A DNA stretch of 45,001 nt from NCBI GenBank assembly GCA_013002175.1, contig JABDKP010000045.1, positions 1 through 45,001 on the forward strand, given 5' to 3'. This DNA comes from Ilumatobacter sp. Its GTDB lineage: Bacteria > Actinomycetota > Acidimicrobiia > Acidimicrobiales > Ilumatobacteraceae. This document shows positions 37,052 to 45,001 of this stretch, one piece after another; the first letter of the stretch is position 1; each line of letters starts with the position of its first letter. A program made the position numbers and the translations under genes. Under the pieces are notes generated by a model, which was not told the DNA's origin, did not search any database, and saw only the letters and a list, made by a program, of their open reading frames with translations.

Positions 37052-39298
37052 GTGCGTGTCCTCGGTTGGCTTCCACGATTGGCGCTCGTCGTCGGGGCCG
37101 GGGCCCTGCTGGTCACGGCGGTCGTCGTGGCCGTGGCGCCGCGGGTCTGGCTGATCGCCAACGCCCACGAAGAGGACCCGGTCGTGTTGCCCGAGTTCGA
37201 GGCCCTCGCGCAGCGGACGTACGCATACGACACCAATGGCGAGGAGATCGCGGTCTACGAGCTGGAGAACTCGCAGCCGATCGACTACGCCGACGTTCCA
37301 CCCCAGGTCGTGCAGGCGTTCCTGATCGTCGAGGACAAGGAGTTCTTCAACCACGACGGGGTCAACGTCCGCTCGCTGATCCGGGCGACGCTGTCGAACT
37401 TCGCCAGCGACGCGCCGCAGCAGGGCGCGTCGACGATCACGATGCAGGTCGTCAAGAACGACTTCCTCGCCGGGCTGGAACGTGACGGCCGGTACAAGCT
37501 GCTGCAGGCGCACTACGCCCGGATGCTCGAAAAGGAGCTGACGAAAGAGGAGATCCTCGAGCGTTACCTCAACACAGTGTTCTTCGGCAACAACGCGTAC
37601 GGCATCCAGGCGGCGGCGGAGACCTACTTCGGCAAGACCGCCCAAGAGCTCACGTTCATCGAGTCGGCGTTCCTCGCCGGCCTCGTGCGGTCGCCGAGCG
37701 GTTTCGACCCCATCAACGAACCCGAGCGCAGCCGCGCCCGCTGGCTGCAGATACTCGACCGGCTGGAGACCGAGGAGTACCTCACCGAGGACGACGCCGA
37801 CACCCTCGCCGAGGATTTCGCCCTGCCGTCACGGGTTCGCACGATTCCGACGCGGACGAACGAGCGGACGTACTTCACCGAGGCCCTGCGCGACTACTTG
37901 CTCAACCGCACGACGATCCTCGGCGACACCTACCAGGAGCGGTACAACCTCCTGTTCCGCGGCGGGCTGCGGATCCACACGACGCTCGACCAGAACCTGC
38001 AGCGCGCCGCCGAGGAGGCACGCAACGTGCTGCCGGACACCCAGGGCCGATTCGACGCGGCGATCGTGTCGCTCGACTCGAGTTCGGGGGCGATCCGGGT
38101 GATGGTCGGCGGGCGCGGGTTTCGCCCGAACGAGCGTGAAGTCAACATGGCGCTGTCTCCCCGCCAGACGGGATCGAGCATCAAGTTCTTCATCCTCGCC
38201 GCCGCCATCCAGGCCGGAGCGCAGGCCGGCGACATCATCGACGGGGTGCGCGGCTGCAACCTTCCGAATCCGGGCAATCCGTCCGAGCCGTTCGAGATCA
38301 GGGGCGGTGCCGGAGGCAGCGTCACCACGCTCGAGCAGCAGACATGGAGCTCGATCAACTGCGCGTTCGCGCGGTTGTCCCAGATCGTCGGCCTCAACCG
38401 GGTCGTCGACACGACCTACCGGATGGCCGAGTCGCCGTACCTGTACCGCGGCCAACCGGTGGACGACCGGGTGCCGATCGAGCCGTTCGCCAGCTACGCG
38501 ACCGGCGCGAACGAGATGAGCCCGCTCGACATGGCGGCGGGCATCCAGTCGTTGGCCAACGAGGGCCTCCACAAGCAGCCGTACTACATCGACCGAATCA
38601 CCGACGCCGGCGGCGAGGTGATCTACCGCCATTTCGACGCTGGTACCCAGGTGCTCGACCGGGGCGCAGCACTCCGCACGGTCGACATCCTCAAGGGCGT
38701 GCTCACCCGCGGTACGGCCCGCCAGCAGCTTCGTGAGTTCGGACACCCGGCGTTCGGCAAGACCGGGACGCAACAGGACAACACGAACGCCTGGTTCGCC
38801 GGAGGCACCAAGCAGCTGTCGACGGCGGTGTGGGTGGGCGACCCGGATGCCTACACGCCGATGGTCAACATCCCCGAGTTCGTCGCCGCGGGCGTCGGCA
38901 AGGTGCAGGGTGGCCGGTTCCCCGCTGCGATCTGGAAAGCGTTCATGGAACCGGCCCACGTCTTCCAACCGCAGCGTGAATGGGACGCGCCACCTTCGCC
39001 ACAGCGGCCGAACGCACGGCTGTTCCTGCCGGGGAACGAGTGCGTGCTCCAGGTCGTCGGATTCGTCCCGGGTGGGACGGTGCCCCCGGATCCGTCGGCG
39101 ACGATCGCGCCGGTGCCGCCGCCGGCGCCGGGCGAGCTGCCGCCTCCACCGGCGGAGACGCTGCCGCCGCAGACGCTGCCGCCGGTGCCGATCTTCGACG
39201 CCGTCGAGGTCGGCACGACGATTCCGCCGGACATCCTCGATCCGAACGCGCCGCTGCCGACGATCGCGAACAGTGGCGTGATCGGTCCGTGCCGCTGA
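37052..39298 (+). CDS. Class A penicillin-binding protein (transglycosylase/transpeptidase)
   Basis: 748 residues from a GTG. A single N-terminal membrane anchor (about 8-35) is followed by a GT51 glycosyltransferase domain: catalytic Glu in VEDKEFFNHDG (about 93-103), QGASTITMQVVKN, KELTKEEILERYLNTVFFGN. The transpeptidase domain has SxxK in GSSIKFF (Ser375, Lys378), SxN in WSSIN and KTG in GKTGT. The last 70 residues are Pro-rich (PPPAPGELPPPPAETLPP), probably a wall-spanning or binding tail. It polymerises and cross-links peptidoglycan. A TATCGT hexamer (37036-37041) lies 10 nt before the GTG. The open frame continues upstream to 36899 but overlaps the divergent LLM gene. Confidence 0.94.
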   Translation: MRVLGWLPRLALVVGAGALLVTAVVVAVAPRVWLIANAHEEDPVVLPEFEALAQRTYAYDTNGEEIAVYELENSQPIDYADVPPQVVQAFLIVEDKEFFNHDGVNVRSLIRATLSNFASDAPQQGASTITMQVVKNDFLAGLERDGRYKLLQAHYARMLEKELTKEEILERYLNTVFFGNNAYGIQAAAETYFGKTAQELTFIESAFLAGLVRSPSGFDPINEPERSRARWLQILDRLETEEYLTEDDADTLAEDFALPSRVRTIPTRTNERTYFTEALRDYLLNRTTILGDTYQERYNLLFRGGLRIHTTLDQNLQRAAEEARNVLPDTQGRFDAAIVSLDSSSGAIRVMVGGRGFRPNEREVNMALSPRQTGSSIKFFILAAAIQAGAQAGDIIDGVRGCNLPNPGNPSEPFEIRGGAGGSVTTLEQQTWSSINCAFARLSQIVGLNRVVDTTYRMAESPYLYRGQPVDDRVPIEPFASYATGANEMSPLDMAAGIQSLANEGLHKQPYYIDRITDAGGEVIYRHFDAGTQVLDRGAALRTVDILKGVLTRGTARQQLREFGHPAFGKTGTQQDNTNAWFAGGTKQLSTAVWVGDPDAYTPMVNIPEFVAAGVGKVQGGRFPAAIWKAFMEPAHVFQPQREWDAPPSPQRPNARLFLPGNECVLQVVGFVPGGTVPPDPSATIAPVPPPAPGELPPPPAETLPPQTLPPVPIFDAVEVGTTIPPDILDPNAPLPTIANSGVIGPCR

Positions 39299-39344
39299 AC
39301 ACGACCGTGTGCACCGTGCCCGCGACCTGGCACACTGGGCGGCG

Positions 39345-40109
39345 ATGACCGACGCCGCCGAGACCAGCGGACCCTCCGACACCCCGACCGGCACGGCACC
39401 GCCGTCACCCGCTTCCCGACTCCTCGACCTGCAGCGCATCGACACCGAGGCCGATCAGCTGCGCGTGCGCCGCGAGCGCCTCGCCGAGCGTGACGAGCTG
39501 GCCGCGCGGACCGAGCAGTTGGCAACCTGGGAGCAGCGGCGGACCGAACTGACCACGCGGATCGCCGAGCTGGGTGCCGAGATCGAGTCGGCCGAGGAGA
39601 CCGGCGCCGCACTGACGGCGGACCGGACACGGTTCGAGGCGCAGATGAAGACGGTGATCGCGCCGCGTGAGGCGGAGGCGCTGATGCACGAGATCGAGAC
39701 CGTCGATGCGAAAAGGGACGAGGTGGACGACCGCGAGCTGGCGGCGCTCGAGCAGCAGGCCGAACTGGACGACGCGCTCGTCGCGCACCTGGAAGAGGAA
39801 GCGGCGCTGCGCGCGGCACTCGTGCAGGCCGACGAGGCGTTGGCGGCCGTCGCCGCCGACATCGACGCGCAGTTGCGCGAACTCGACGCCCGGCGGGCCG
39901 CCGCGATCGGCGAGCTCGACGACCCCACTGCGACGCGCTACGAGTCGGTGCGCGGCAACCTGGGCGTCGCGGTCGCCGAGCTGAACGGGCATCGTTGCGA
40001 GGGCTGCCACCTCGATCTGTCGGCGGCCGAGGTCGACACGGCCAAGGACGAAGCAGCGACATCCGGGTACACCGACTGCCCGCAGTGCGGGCGGTTGCTG
40101 ATCGTCTGA
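39345..40109 (+). CDS. C4-type zinc-ribbon coiled-coil protein (Rv2229c-like)
   Basis: 254 residues. A long helical coiled coil (about 25-200, rich in Leu, Glu, Arg and Ala) is capped by a zinc ribbon with CEGC and CPQC and the typical ending CGRLLIV. The middle sequence APREAEALMHEIE is a family landmark. Known family roles are uncertain; structures suggest a nucleic-acid or protein-binding scaffold. Neighbourhood with a histidine phosphatase resembles Rv2229c-Rv2228c of M. tuberculosis. The ATG at 39345 has CACACT 8 nt upstream. Confidence 0.9.
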   Translation: MTDAAETSGPSDTPTGTAPPSPASRLLDLQRIDTEADQLRVRRERLAERDELAARTEQLATWEQRRTELTTRIAELGAEIESAEETGAALTADRTRFEAQMKTVIAPREAEALMHEIETVDAKRDEVDDRELAALEQQAELDDALVAHLEEEAALRAALVQADEALAAVAADIDAQLRELDARRAAAIGELDDPTATRYESVRGNLGVAVAELNGHRCEGCHLDLSAAEVDTAKDEAATSGYTDCPQCGRLLIV

Positions 40110-40121
40110 GCAACTGACCAC

Positions 40122-40610
40122 GTGTTCTTCTGGTTCATCGGCACTGCGATCGTCGCCGTCGGCTTCGTGTTCCGCGACCCCCGGTTCGACTACCGGTTGC
40201 TCGTCGCCGGCTCCGTGCTCCCGCTGCTCGACGGCGTGTACGGCGGGTCCCGGGTCCTCCACAGCGTCACCGTCAGCGTCGCGCTGATGGCGGTGCTGAT
40301 GATCGCGACCGCCGGCCGCAAACCGATCCGCAAATTGCTGCTGGGGCTCCCGATCGGGATGTTCCTGCATCTCGTGTTCGACGGTGCCTGGAACAACACG
40401 GACGTGTTCTGGTGGCCGTTCACCGGGTGGACGTTCGGCGACGAGCCGTTCCCCGTTGTCGACCGTGGTGTCGTCAGCATCGTGCTGGAAGCGGTCGGCG
40501 CAGGGCTGTGCGTGTGGCTGTGGCGCGCCAACGACCTCGGCAACTCCGGTCGGCGGCGGCAATTCCTCGTCGACGGCCGCCTCGCCGCGGTCGCCGATCG
40601 GGCCCGCTGA
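40122..40610 (+). CDS. Small membrane protein resembling YdjM/DUF457 metal-dependent hydrolases
   Basis: 162 residues, about four hydrophobic helices. Conserved-looking polar residues lie in or near membrane segments: Asp in SVLPLLDGVYGG, HSVT, LHLVFDGAWN and FWWPFTG. This HS-T...H-x3-D...FxxP pattern recalls the membrane-bound putative hydrolase family that includes YdjM. That assignment is tentative. It starts at a GTG (40122) 12 nt after the zinc-ribbon gene and is probably co-transcribed with it. Confidence 0.7.
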   Translation: MFFWFIGTAIVAVGFVFRDPRFDYRLLVAGSVLPLLDGVYGGSRVLHSVTVSVALMAVLMIATAGRKPIRKLLLGLPIGMFLHLVFDGAWNNTDVFWWPFTGWTFGDEPFPVVDRGVVSIVLEAVGAGLCVWLWRANDLGNSGRRRQFLVDGRLAAVADRAR

Positions 40611-40651
40611 CGCCGCTGCGCCCGGGGCGCATCGTGTGCAACACTCCTTGC

Positions 40652-41230
40652 GTGCTCATCCTCGTTCGCCACGGTCGCACCGCCGCCAACCGGGAGGGTC
40701 TGCTGCAGGGCCGGATGGACCAGGACCTCGACGAACTCGGTCGGCGGCAGGCCGTGGCCGTGGCGACGCTGGTGCGCTCGATGGGACCGGTCGACGAGTT
40801 GATCTCGAGCCCGCTGCAGCGTGCCCAGCAGACCGCCGCGTCGTTCGACATGCCGTTCGAGGTCGACGACCGCTTCGTCGAATTGGCGTACGGCGAGTTC
40901 GAGGGCGTGCCCCATGCGGATGTCCCGTCCGAAGTGTGGGACCGGTGGCGGGAGGACTTCCGCTACGTCCCGCCCGGCGGTGAGTCGCTGGCCGTTCTCG
41001 ACGAGCGCGTGCGTGGTGCCTGTGAGGAATTGGTCGACCGCGCTGCGGATCGCAACGTGGTGGTCGTCAGCCACGTGTCGCCGATGAAGTCGGCGGTCGC
41101 GTGGGCGCTCGGTGTCGACATCGGCATCTCGTGGAAGTGCCATCTCGATCACGCCTCGGTCTGCCGGATCGCGATCAGGGGCCGCACGCCGATCCTCAAG
41201 ACGTTCAACGAGACCGCCGCCGTCGACTGA
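40652..41230 (+). CDS. Histidine phosphatase-family protein (phosphoglycerate mutase-like)
   Basis: 192 residues. Catalytic motif LVRHGRT with His7 and Arg6 near the start, second Arg in SSPLQRAQQTA, acid/base Glu in ELAYGEFEG and C-terminal His in VVSHVSPMK. This is the branch with CobC/alpha-ribazole phosphatase and acid phosphatases; in mycobacteria a similar domain is fused to RNase H in Rv2228c, but no RNase H domain is present here. Substrate unknown. GTG at 40652 is preferred because it starts at VLILVRHG; AACACT lies 6 nt upstream. Confidence 0.9.
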   Translation: MLILVRHGRTAANREGLLQGRMDQDLDELGRRQAVAVATLVRSMGPVDELISSPLQRAQQTAASFDMPFEVDDRFVELAYGEFEGVPHADVPSEVWDRWREDFRYVPPGGESLAVLDERVRGACEELVDRAADRNVVVVSHVSPMKSAVAWALGVDIGISWKCHLDHASVCRIAIRGRTPILKTFNETAAVD

Positions 41231-41249
41231 CACACCGGGGGACGACGAC

Positions 41250-41277
41250 GGGGCACCCGGCCGTGGCCGGATGCCCC
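41250..41277. terminator. Hairpin between convergent genes
   Basis: GGGGCACCCGGCC (41250-41262) can pair with the segment ending TGCCCC (41277), giving about 12 bp with one mismatch. It lies 19 nt after the histidine phosphatase stop and about 50 nt from the end of the opposing gene, so it could serve both. No T tract. Confidence 0.6.
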
Positions 41278-41326
41278 GCATCGTCAGGTGACCATGTCCG
41301 ACGTCATCGCTGACGCCGAGCTGGAA

Positions 41327-43249
41327 TCACGGAGTGTCGCAGTACTGCGGCCCGTCCGGGTTCTCGCACGAGAACGTGAAGATGTACAGACCGTTGTTGC
41401 GGTCCGAGGCGAGGATCACCTGGGTGTCCTCGCCCTCGATCTCCATCCGGTCGACATGCACGCCCCAGAAGTTCGAGCCGCCGTCTTCTTCGATCCAGCG
41501 ACCCACCTCGTGGACGTTCTGCGAGTAGCTGCCCTCGTTGAGGGAGTTGTCGTGGAAGTGGCCGGGCCGGTATTCGAGCGCCCGCATGCCGAGCGAGTAC
41601 CACGACACGAACATCCGCGGACCCGCGGTGAAGCTGGGCGTGATGCTCTGCGTCTCCGGGTCCTCTTCGATGTTGTGCATCGAGAGGTCGCCGAAGTCGG
41701 TGCCCCAACACACTTCCTCACCGTCGACAGTGCCGCACTCCTGCACGGTGGGCTCGGGGGCGTAGTACCCGAGCTCGTGTCCGGTCGGCACCGTTGCGGT
41801 GTTGCCGCTCATCGCACCACCGACGGGCACCGTGAGCGGCCCACCCGTGTTGTTGTACACGTGCAGGTAGCCCCACCCGTCGAAGATCGAGTCGGACGAC
41901 ACCGGCAGACCCTGGTTCGCCTTGATCGCGTCGCCGTCGGACTGGCCGATGAAGACACCGGGGATCGTCGGGATCGCGTTGTCGCCCGGCGACATGTTCA
42001 ACAGGCCGTCGCCGGCGTTGTTGGCGACGATGTAGCCCTCGTAGCCGGCGGCCTCGGCGTTCGCCCCCTTGTCGGAGAAGAAGCACGCACCACGGTCGAT
42101 CAGTGCGACTTGCGGTTCCGCACCGGTCGGCGCAGCCAGCGCCCCGCAACCGTCACCACCGACGTATTCGACGTTGCCGGCGAGGGTGTTCGGGTCGTCG
42201 CCGAACAGCGCGACACCGGCCGGGTACTCGACACCGTCGTACAGGATTGCGAAGCTCGACGGGGAGAAGTCCTCGTCGCCACCGAAGATGTAGTCGCCGT
42301 TGCCGCCGAAGACGGCGGCGTGGGCGTTGCCTTCGTACGGCTCGCCGGTGATCGGATCCGGATCGTCGTAGGTCGTGTCGTCGAGGAACACCGGGTTGGC
42401 CGGGTCGGTGACGTCCAGCGTGACGAAGCCGGCGTCCCAGTAGGACACGACTGCCGTCGGGACGCCGTCGATGATCTCCACCCAGTTGTCGTGGTTGTTG
42501 ACCGATGCCGACGAACCAGTCTCCAGCTGATCGAGATTCAAGCCTTGCGGAACCCAGTCGAGCGCACCGGTGACCGTGAGCAGCTTCGGCGACTGCGGCT
42601 TGGAGATGTCGACGAAGAACGTGTCGAAGAAGTCGAACGTGTCAGCGGTGCCGATCAGGTAGCTCTTGCCGTTCCAATCCCAGGCGAAGGTGTTGTGCAC
42701 GCCCTCGAACTCGAGGTAGTTCTTCTTCAGCGCCTTCGGCTTGGTCGGGTCGGTGACGTCATACAGGCTGATGCCGCCCTGGCCGACCTGGAACGGTGCA
42801 TTTCCACCGGACTGGGCCCACCCCGGGATCTGCATGCCGCAGGGTTCCTGCGTGGTGATCAGCACATCTTTGTCGCCGACGGTGTGCACCTTGACGTCAT
42901 TGATGCGTGTGTTCGGCGCCGACTTGATCTCGGCGACCGTCGCTCCCGAGGTCGCCGGGTAGTTGGCGACCGCCGCGGCCATGTCGACGACGAAGACGCC
43001 GGCGTCGCTGCAGGGCGCCTGGAACGTACCGATGTAGGCGTGTCCGTTGTGTGACCAGACGTCGGTGTAGTTCTCGTCGGTCACCCCGGCCAGGTTGTCT
43101 TGACCGACGACCTCGAAGCCGTAATTGACATCCTTCGGGATGTGTCCGTCGTTGCCGCTGTCGTGAGCAAGGCCCACCGCCGCTGTCGTGGTGGTCATCG
43201 CCACTGCGGCAAGCGCAGCGACGATCAACCGTGGAGTAGTTCTTCGCAT
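41327..43249 (-). CDS. Secreted LVIVD-repeat protein with inserted PA domain
   Basis: 640 residues. A clear signal peptide (about 1-30: basic start, LIVAALAAVAMTTTTAAVG, then AHDSG). The mature part has repeated strands of the LVIVD beta-propeller type (GISLYDVTDPTKPKAL; TFFVDISKPQSPKLL; FVTLDVTDPANPVFL). A protease-associated (PA) domain is inserted at about 345-440 (VALIDRGACFFSDKGANAEAAGYEGYIVANN). The propeller resumes at HNIEEDPETQ...MRALEYRPGHFHDN and ends in a pair of cysteines. Probably an extracellular binding protein; no protease motif is seen. The ATG at 43249 has GAGGG 9 nt upstream, better than the ATG at 43267. Confidence 0.88.
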   Translation of the reverse strand: MRRTTPRLIVAALAAVAMTTTTAAVGLAHDSGNDGHIPKDVNYGFEVVGQDNLAGVTDENYTDVWSHNGHAYIGTFQAPCSDAGVFVVDMAAAVANYPATSGATVAEIKSAPNTRINDVKVHTVGDKDVLITTQEPCGMQIPGWAQSGGNAPFQVGQGGISLYDVTDPTKPKALKKNYLEFEGVHNTFAWDWNGKSYLIGTADTFDFFDTFFVDISKPQSPKLLTVTGALDWVPQGLNLDQLETGSSASVNNHDNWVEIIDGVPTAVVSYWDAGFVTLDVTDPANPVFLDDTTYDDPDPITGEPYEGNAHAAVFGGNGDYIFGGDEDFSPSSFAILYDGVEYPAGVALFGDDPNTLAGNVEYVGGDGCGALAAPTGAEPQVALIDRGACFFSDKGANAEAAGYEGYIVANNAGDGLLNMSPGDNAIPTIPGVFIGQSDGDAIKANQGLPVSSDSIFDGWGYLHVYNNTGGPLTVPVGGAMSGNTATVPTGHELGYYAPEPTVQECGTVDGEEVCWGTDFGDLSMHNIEEDPETQSITPSFTAGPRMFVSWYSLGMRALEYRPGHFHDNSLNEGSYSQNVHEVGRWIEEDGGSNFWGVHVDRMEIEGEDTQVILASDRNNGLYIFTFSCENPDGPQYCDTP

Positions 43250-43264
43250 TGTCTCATTCCCTCT

Positions 43265-43460
43265 CATTTGGATTCAGGATCCGCCCACAAGATCGTGGTT
43301 TCTCTGAAGCGAAACAGTATTACACACATCAATTCAGCGGGCTGAAATCGGAGCTTCCGGATCGAATAGCGATGATTGTGACAAGCAATTTGACACAAAT
43401 GTGGATCGTCGATCGCGATCGATGTGTCGAGGGCGACGTGCCGTCTCGGCGCCGCGTCGC
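43265..43460. promoter_or_regulatory. AT-richer divergent promoter region with a palindrome
   Basis: The stretch between the two divergent genes is visibly less GC-rich than the rest of the window. It contains the perfect inverted repeat TTCAGC-GG-GCTGAA (43333-43346), a candidate operator, a TTGACA (43390-43395) that could be a -35, and AATACT on the minus strand near 43316-43321. No complete promoter could be assigned with confidence apart from the TACCGT close to the plus-strand start. Confidence 0.4.
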
Positions 43461-43466
43461 TACCGT
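43461..43466 (+). promoter_or_regulatory. -10-like TACCGT upstream of the anchored protein gene
   Basis: TACCGT followed by 7 nt and the ATG at 43474; no Shine-Dalgarno. It supports this start over the upstream GTG at 43438 and the long frame from 43249. Confidence 0.4.
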
Positions 43467-43473
43467 TCCGGCG

Positions 43474-44700
43474 ATGCTCCGCACCGACGCTGCATTTGGC
43501 GAGCACGCCGACGGGCGAGCGTCTCGGTCGCGTCGGCCGTCGCTGCTCGCCGTCGGGTCGGCGCTGTTGATCGTTGCCGGGCTCGCAGTGTTCGCGTTCG
43601 CTGCGTTGCGGGCCACCGACGATGCTTCGCGCGCGGCCGGGGGTGAGGTCGCGACGGGGCTCAACTTCTCGTGCTATGCGTTCCGCGACGTGAACCGTGA
43701 CGGCGTCTATGACACGGCAGACCGCCCGTATGCGGCGTTGACGGTGGAGGGGTCGGGGCCGAACGGGACGCTGCTCGCGAACTCGAATTCGGCCGGCTTC
43801 GCCAATTTCGACGTGCTGCTCGACGGCGAAGCGACGTCGCTCGTCGACCGGCCCGGCACCTACTCGTTCGTGGCGACTGCGCCGGAGGGCTGGATGATCA
43901 CGACGGACAGCACGCCACGCGCGGTCGAATTCGTCGAGATGACGGGCTCACCGACCGGCCTCGCACCGTCGGGCCAGTGCGAGCCGTTCGGCGTCGCACC
44001 GTTGTTGACGATCAGCGGGACGACTGCGGTGTCCGCCGTCTCCACAGGCGCAACCGTGACGGTCGAGTCGTCATCCGGTGCTCGGCTCGACCCCTCCGTG
44101 TCCGGCGACTCGTTCGGCGTCCCGGTCGAGGCGGGCGAGTGGACCGTGAACCTCGCCTCGGATGCCGGAGCGGAGAGCCGGCGCGTCCTCGTCGGCGACG
44201 TCCCCGTGTTGCTGTCGCAGTTGAACCCGGACCGTGAGGCTGTGCAGCCGTTGCCGCGGTCGGTGGTGGTGGGGTTCGACGACTTCACCGCAGCGGACAC
44301 GTTGACCGAGGTGCCGAACGGGTACGCCGGGCTGAACTGGTCCAACTGGGTGTCGACACACCGGCTCGTCTATGCCGGCCCCGGCTACAACAACGTCGGC
44401 ACGTCCGGCGAGTTCGTCGCCTACAACGGCTCGGGGAACCCGGCGACGGTGTCCTCGCCCGAGCCGTTCGACTTCGTCGGGGTCAACGTCGGTGTCGCGT
44501 GGCCGGCCGCCGAGGAGTTCGCAGTGGAGGTGCGCGGCTGGCGGGCGGGCGAACTCGTGTACAGCGACACGATCCCCGGCCGCACGGCCGGCGCGGTGTA
44601 CTTCGCCGCCGATTACCGCAGCATCGACCGGCTGGAGATCACCTCGGCTGCCAACTGGCAGGTCGTCATCGACGACGCCGAGTTCCGCCTCGGTTCCTGA
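43474..44700 (+). CDS. Membrane-anchored surface protein with SdrD-B-like domain
   Basis: 408 residues. A basic N-terminus and one transmembrane helix (LLAVGSALLIVAGLAVFAFA, about 23-42) anchor an outer part. The first outer domain is SdrD-B-like, with the calcium-loop sequence DVNRDGVYDTADRP followed by a prealbumin-like strand pattern. The C-terminal domain (about 250-405: VVVGFDDFTAADTL, VPNGYAGLNWSNWV, VIDDAEFRLG) matches the beta-sandwich seen in many PEP-CTERM-type exported proteins, possibly carbohydrate-binding. No sorting signal is present at the C-terminus. Function unknown. It is divergent from the LVIVD protein and might be co-regulated with it. Confidence 0.8.
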   Translation: MLRTDAAFGEHADGRASRSRRPSLLAVGSALLIVAGLAVFAFAALRATDDASRAAGGEVATGLNFSCYAFRDVNRDGVYDTADRPYAALTVEGSGPNGTLLANSNSAGFANFDVLLDGEATSLVDRPGTYSFVATAPEGWMITTDSTPRAVEFVEMTGSPTGLAPSGQCEPFGVAPLLTISGTTAVSAVSTGATVTVESSSGARLDPSVSGDSFGVPVEAGEWTVNLASDAGAESRRVLVGDVPVLLSQLNPDREAVQPLPRSVVVGFDDFTAADTLTEVPNGYAGLNWSNWVSTHRLVYAGPGYNNVGTSGEFVAYNGSGNPATVSSPEPFDFVGVNVGVAWPAAEEFAVEVRGWRAGELVYSDTIPGRTAGAVYFAADYRSIDRLEITSAANWQVVIDDAEFRLGS

Positions 44701-44722
44701 CAGCGGCGGGTGCGCTTCGTGC

Positions 44723-44737
44723 TCCGCCTGGGGCGGA
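44723..44737. terminator. Short hairpin between the anchored protein gene and rnpB
   Basis: TCCGCC-TGG-GGCGGA, a perfect 6-bp stem, lies 22 nt past the upstream stop and about 45 nt past the 3' end of rnpB on the other strand. Weak candidate for a shared terminator; no T tract. Confidence 0.35.
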
Positions 44738-44783
44738 TCTGAGGTGCGCACTCACTGCGAGTCGCTCAGACGGTGTGGCAATG

Positions 44784-45001
44784 GTGAGGTGGCCTGTAAG
44801 CGGGATTCTGTGACCCGACGCGAACGCCGAGCCGGTAGCCATCCATCTGTGCGACCTACCCGAGGGCTGTCATGCAGCACGCATGACGAACGGGCCGTCC
44901 ACGCCCTCTGCGCGGTCTTGCTCCGGGTGGGGTTTACCGAGCCGACGACGTCACCGTCGCCGCTGGTGCGCTCTTACCGCACCGTTTCAGCCTTGCCTGT
45001 G
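44784..45001 (-). ncRNA. rnpB: RNase P RNA (class A), 5' end beyond the window
   Basis: Catalytic RNA that removes tRNA 5' leaders. Read on the minus strand it contains the conserved segments GAAACGGTGCGGTAAGAGCG, GGTAAACCCC, GAGCAAGACC and AGATGGATGGCTACC, and ends with ACAGAATCCCGCTTACAGG, the typical 3' strand closing the P4 pseudoknot and P1/P2. About 218 nt are present; the 5' part with the first conserved block (GAGGAAAGTC) lies outside. The 3' end is approximate, set by comparison with known RNase P RNAs. Confidence 0.93.

Noticed and set aside
37829..39445. 538-codon minus-strand frame opposite the penicillin-binding protein
   Set aside because: It runs antisense across catalytic motifs of the transpeptidase and has the biased composition of a shadow frame.
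41288..43054. 588-codon plus-strand frame opposite the LVIVD protein
   Set aside because: Its Val/Arg/Asp-rich sequence has no signal peptide or domain; the minus-strand frame has a signal peptide, PA domain and propeller repeats.
43390..43395. TTGACA as part of a full promoter for the anchored protein
   Set aside because: No acceptable -10 lies 16-18 nt downstream; recorded only as part of the intergenic region.
43249..43473. Start of the anchored protein at 43249
   Set aside because: This would overlap the divergent promoter region and add residues encoded by AT-rich sequence with no coding character; the ATG at 43474 with TACCGT upstream fits better.

Overview
The window is a high-GC chromosomal segment (roughly two thirds G+C by eye) from a free-living actinobacterium. 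Gene content points to the class Acidimicrobiia, possibly near Ilumatobacter: a SigB/SigF/SigG-family sigma factor with an RsbW-like partner, an F420-type LLM oxidoreductase, a C4 zinc-ribbon coiled-coil protein next to a histidine phosphatase, GlgA/GlgC, PEP carboxylase, and many starts with a -10-like hexamer 6-9 nt upstream and no Shine-Dalgarno (leaderless style). The taxon is an inference. I see no tRNA, insertion sequence, CRISPR array, phage gene or attachment site. No stretch longer than 300 bases lacks a gene.

Layout. 1-5.1 kb: fumarase and a universal stress protein (-), a small zinc-ribbon protein and a baeRF2/Rv2629-like protein (+), glycerol-3-phosphate dehydrogenase (-). 5.4-8.1 kb: a coupled pair of membrane/secreted proteins of unknown function. 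8.2-11 kb: a GcvT-like protein coupled to a PYROXD2-like FAD oxidoreductase. 11-18.4 kb: a stress-response island with CsbD, flavodoxin, hemerythrin, phospholipase D, two RsbW-like ATPases, a phosphoribosyltransferase, a STAS antagonist, and an anti-sigma/SigB-family sigma/SDR operon. 18.5-26.3 kb: an ABC exporter operon with two giant FtsX-type permeases and two ATPases, one carrying an AbrB-like tail. 26.3-29.5 kb: an unknown protein, a DsbB-like protein, a thiolase and an HSL-type hydrolase. 29.5-35 kb: carbon storage and anaplerosis (ppc, glgA, glgC). 35-37 kb: Gfo/Idh/MocA and LLM oxidoreductases. 37-41.2 kb: class A PBP, zinc-ribbon protein, membrane protein, histidine phosphatase. 41.3-44.7 kb: two divergent exported or anchored proteins. 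The right edge holds most of the RNase P RNA gene on the minus strand.

The most interesting signal is regulatory. Seven promoter-like sequences of the form GTTT-N15/16-GGnnnn (close to the SigB/SigF consensus GTTT...GGGTA) lie directly upstream of stress-type genes: the zinc-ribbon protein, the baeRF2 protein, CsbD, hemerythrin-flavodoxin, phospholipase D and both RsbW-like ATPases. Two are divergent and share one AAACGTTT palindrome. Six of the seven end only 9-11 nt before the start codon, so the mRNAs should be leaderless or nearly so. With the sigma factor, its likely anti-sigma factor and a STAS antagonist encoded a few kilobases away, this looks like a locally clustered general stress regulon with feedback on its own partner-switching proteins, and with a putative ribosome-hibernation factor among its targets.
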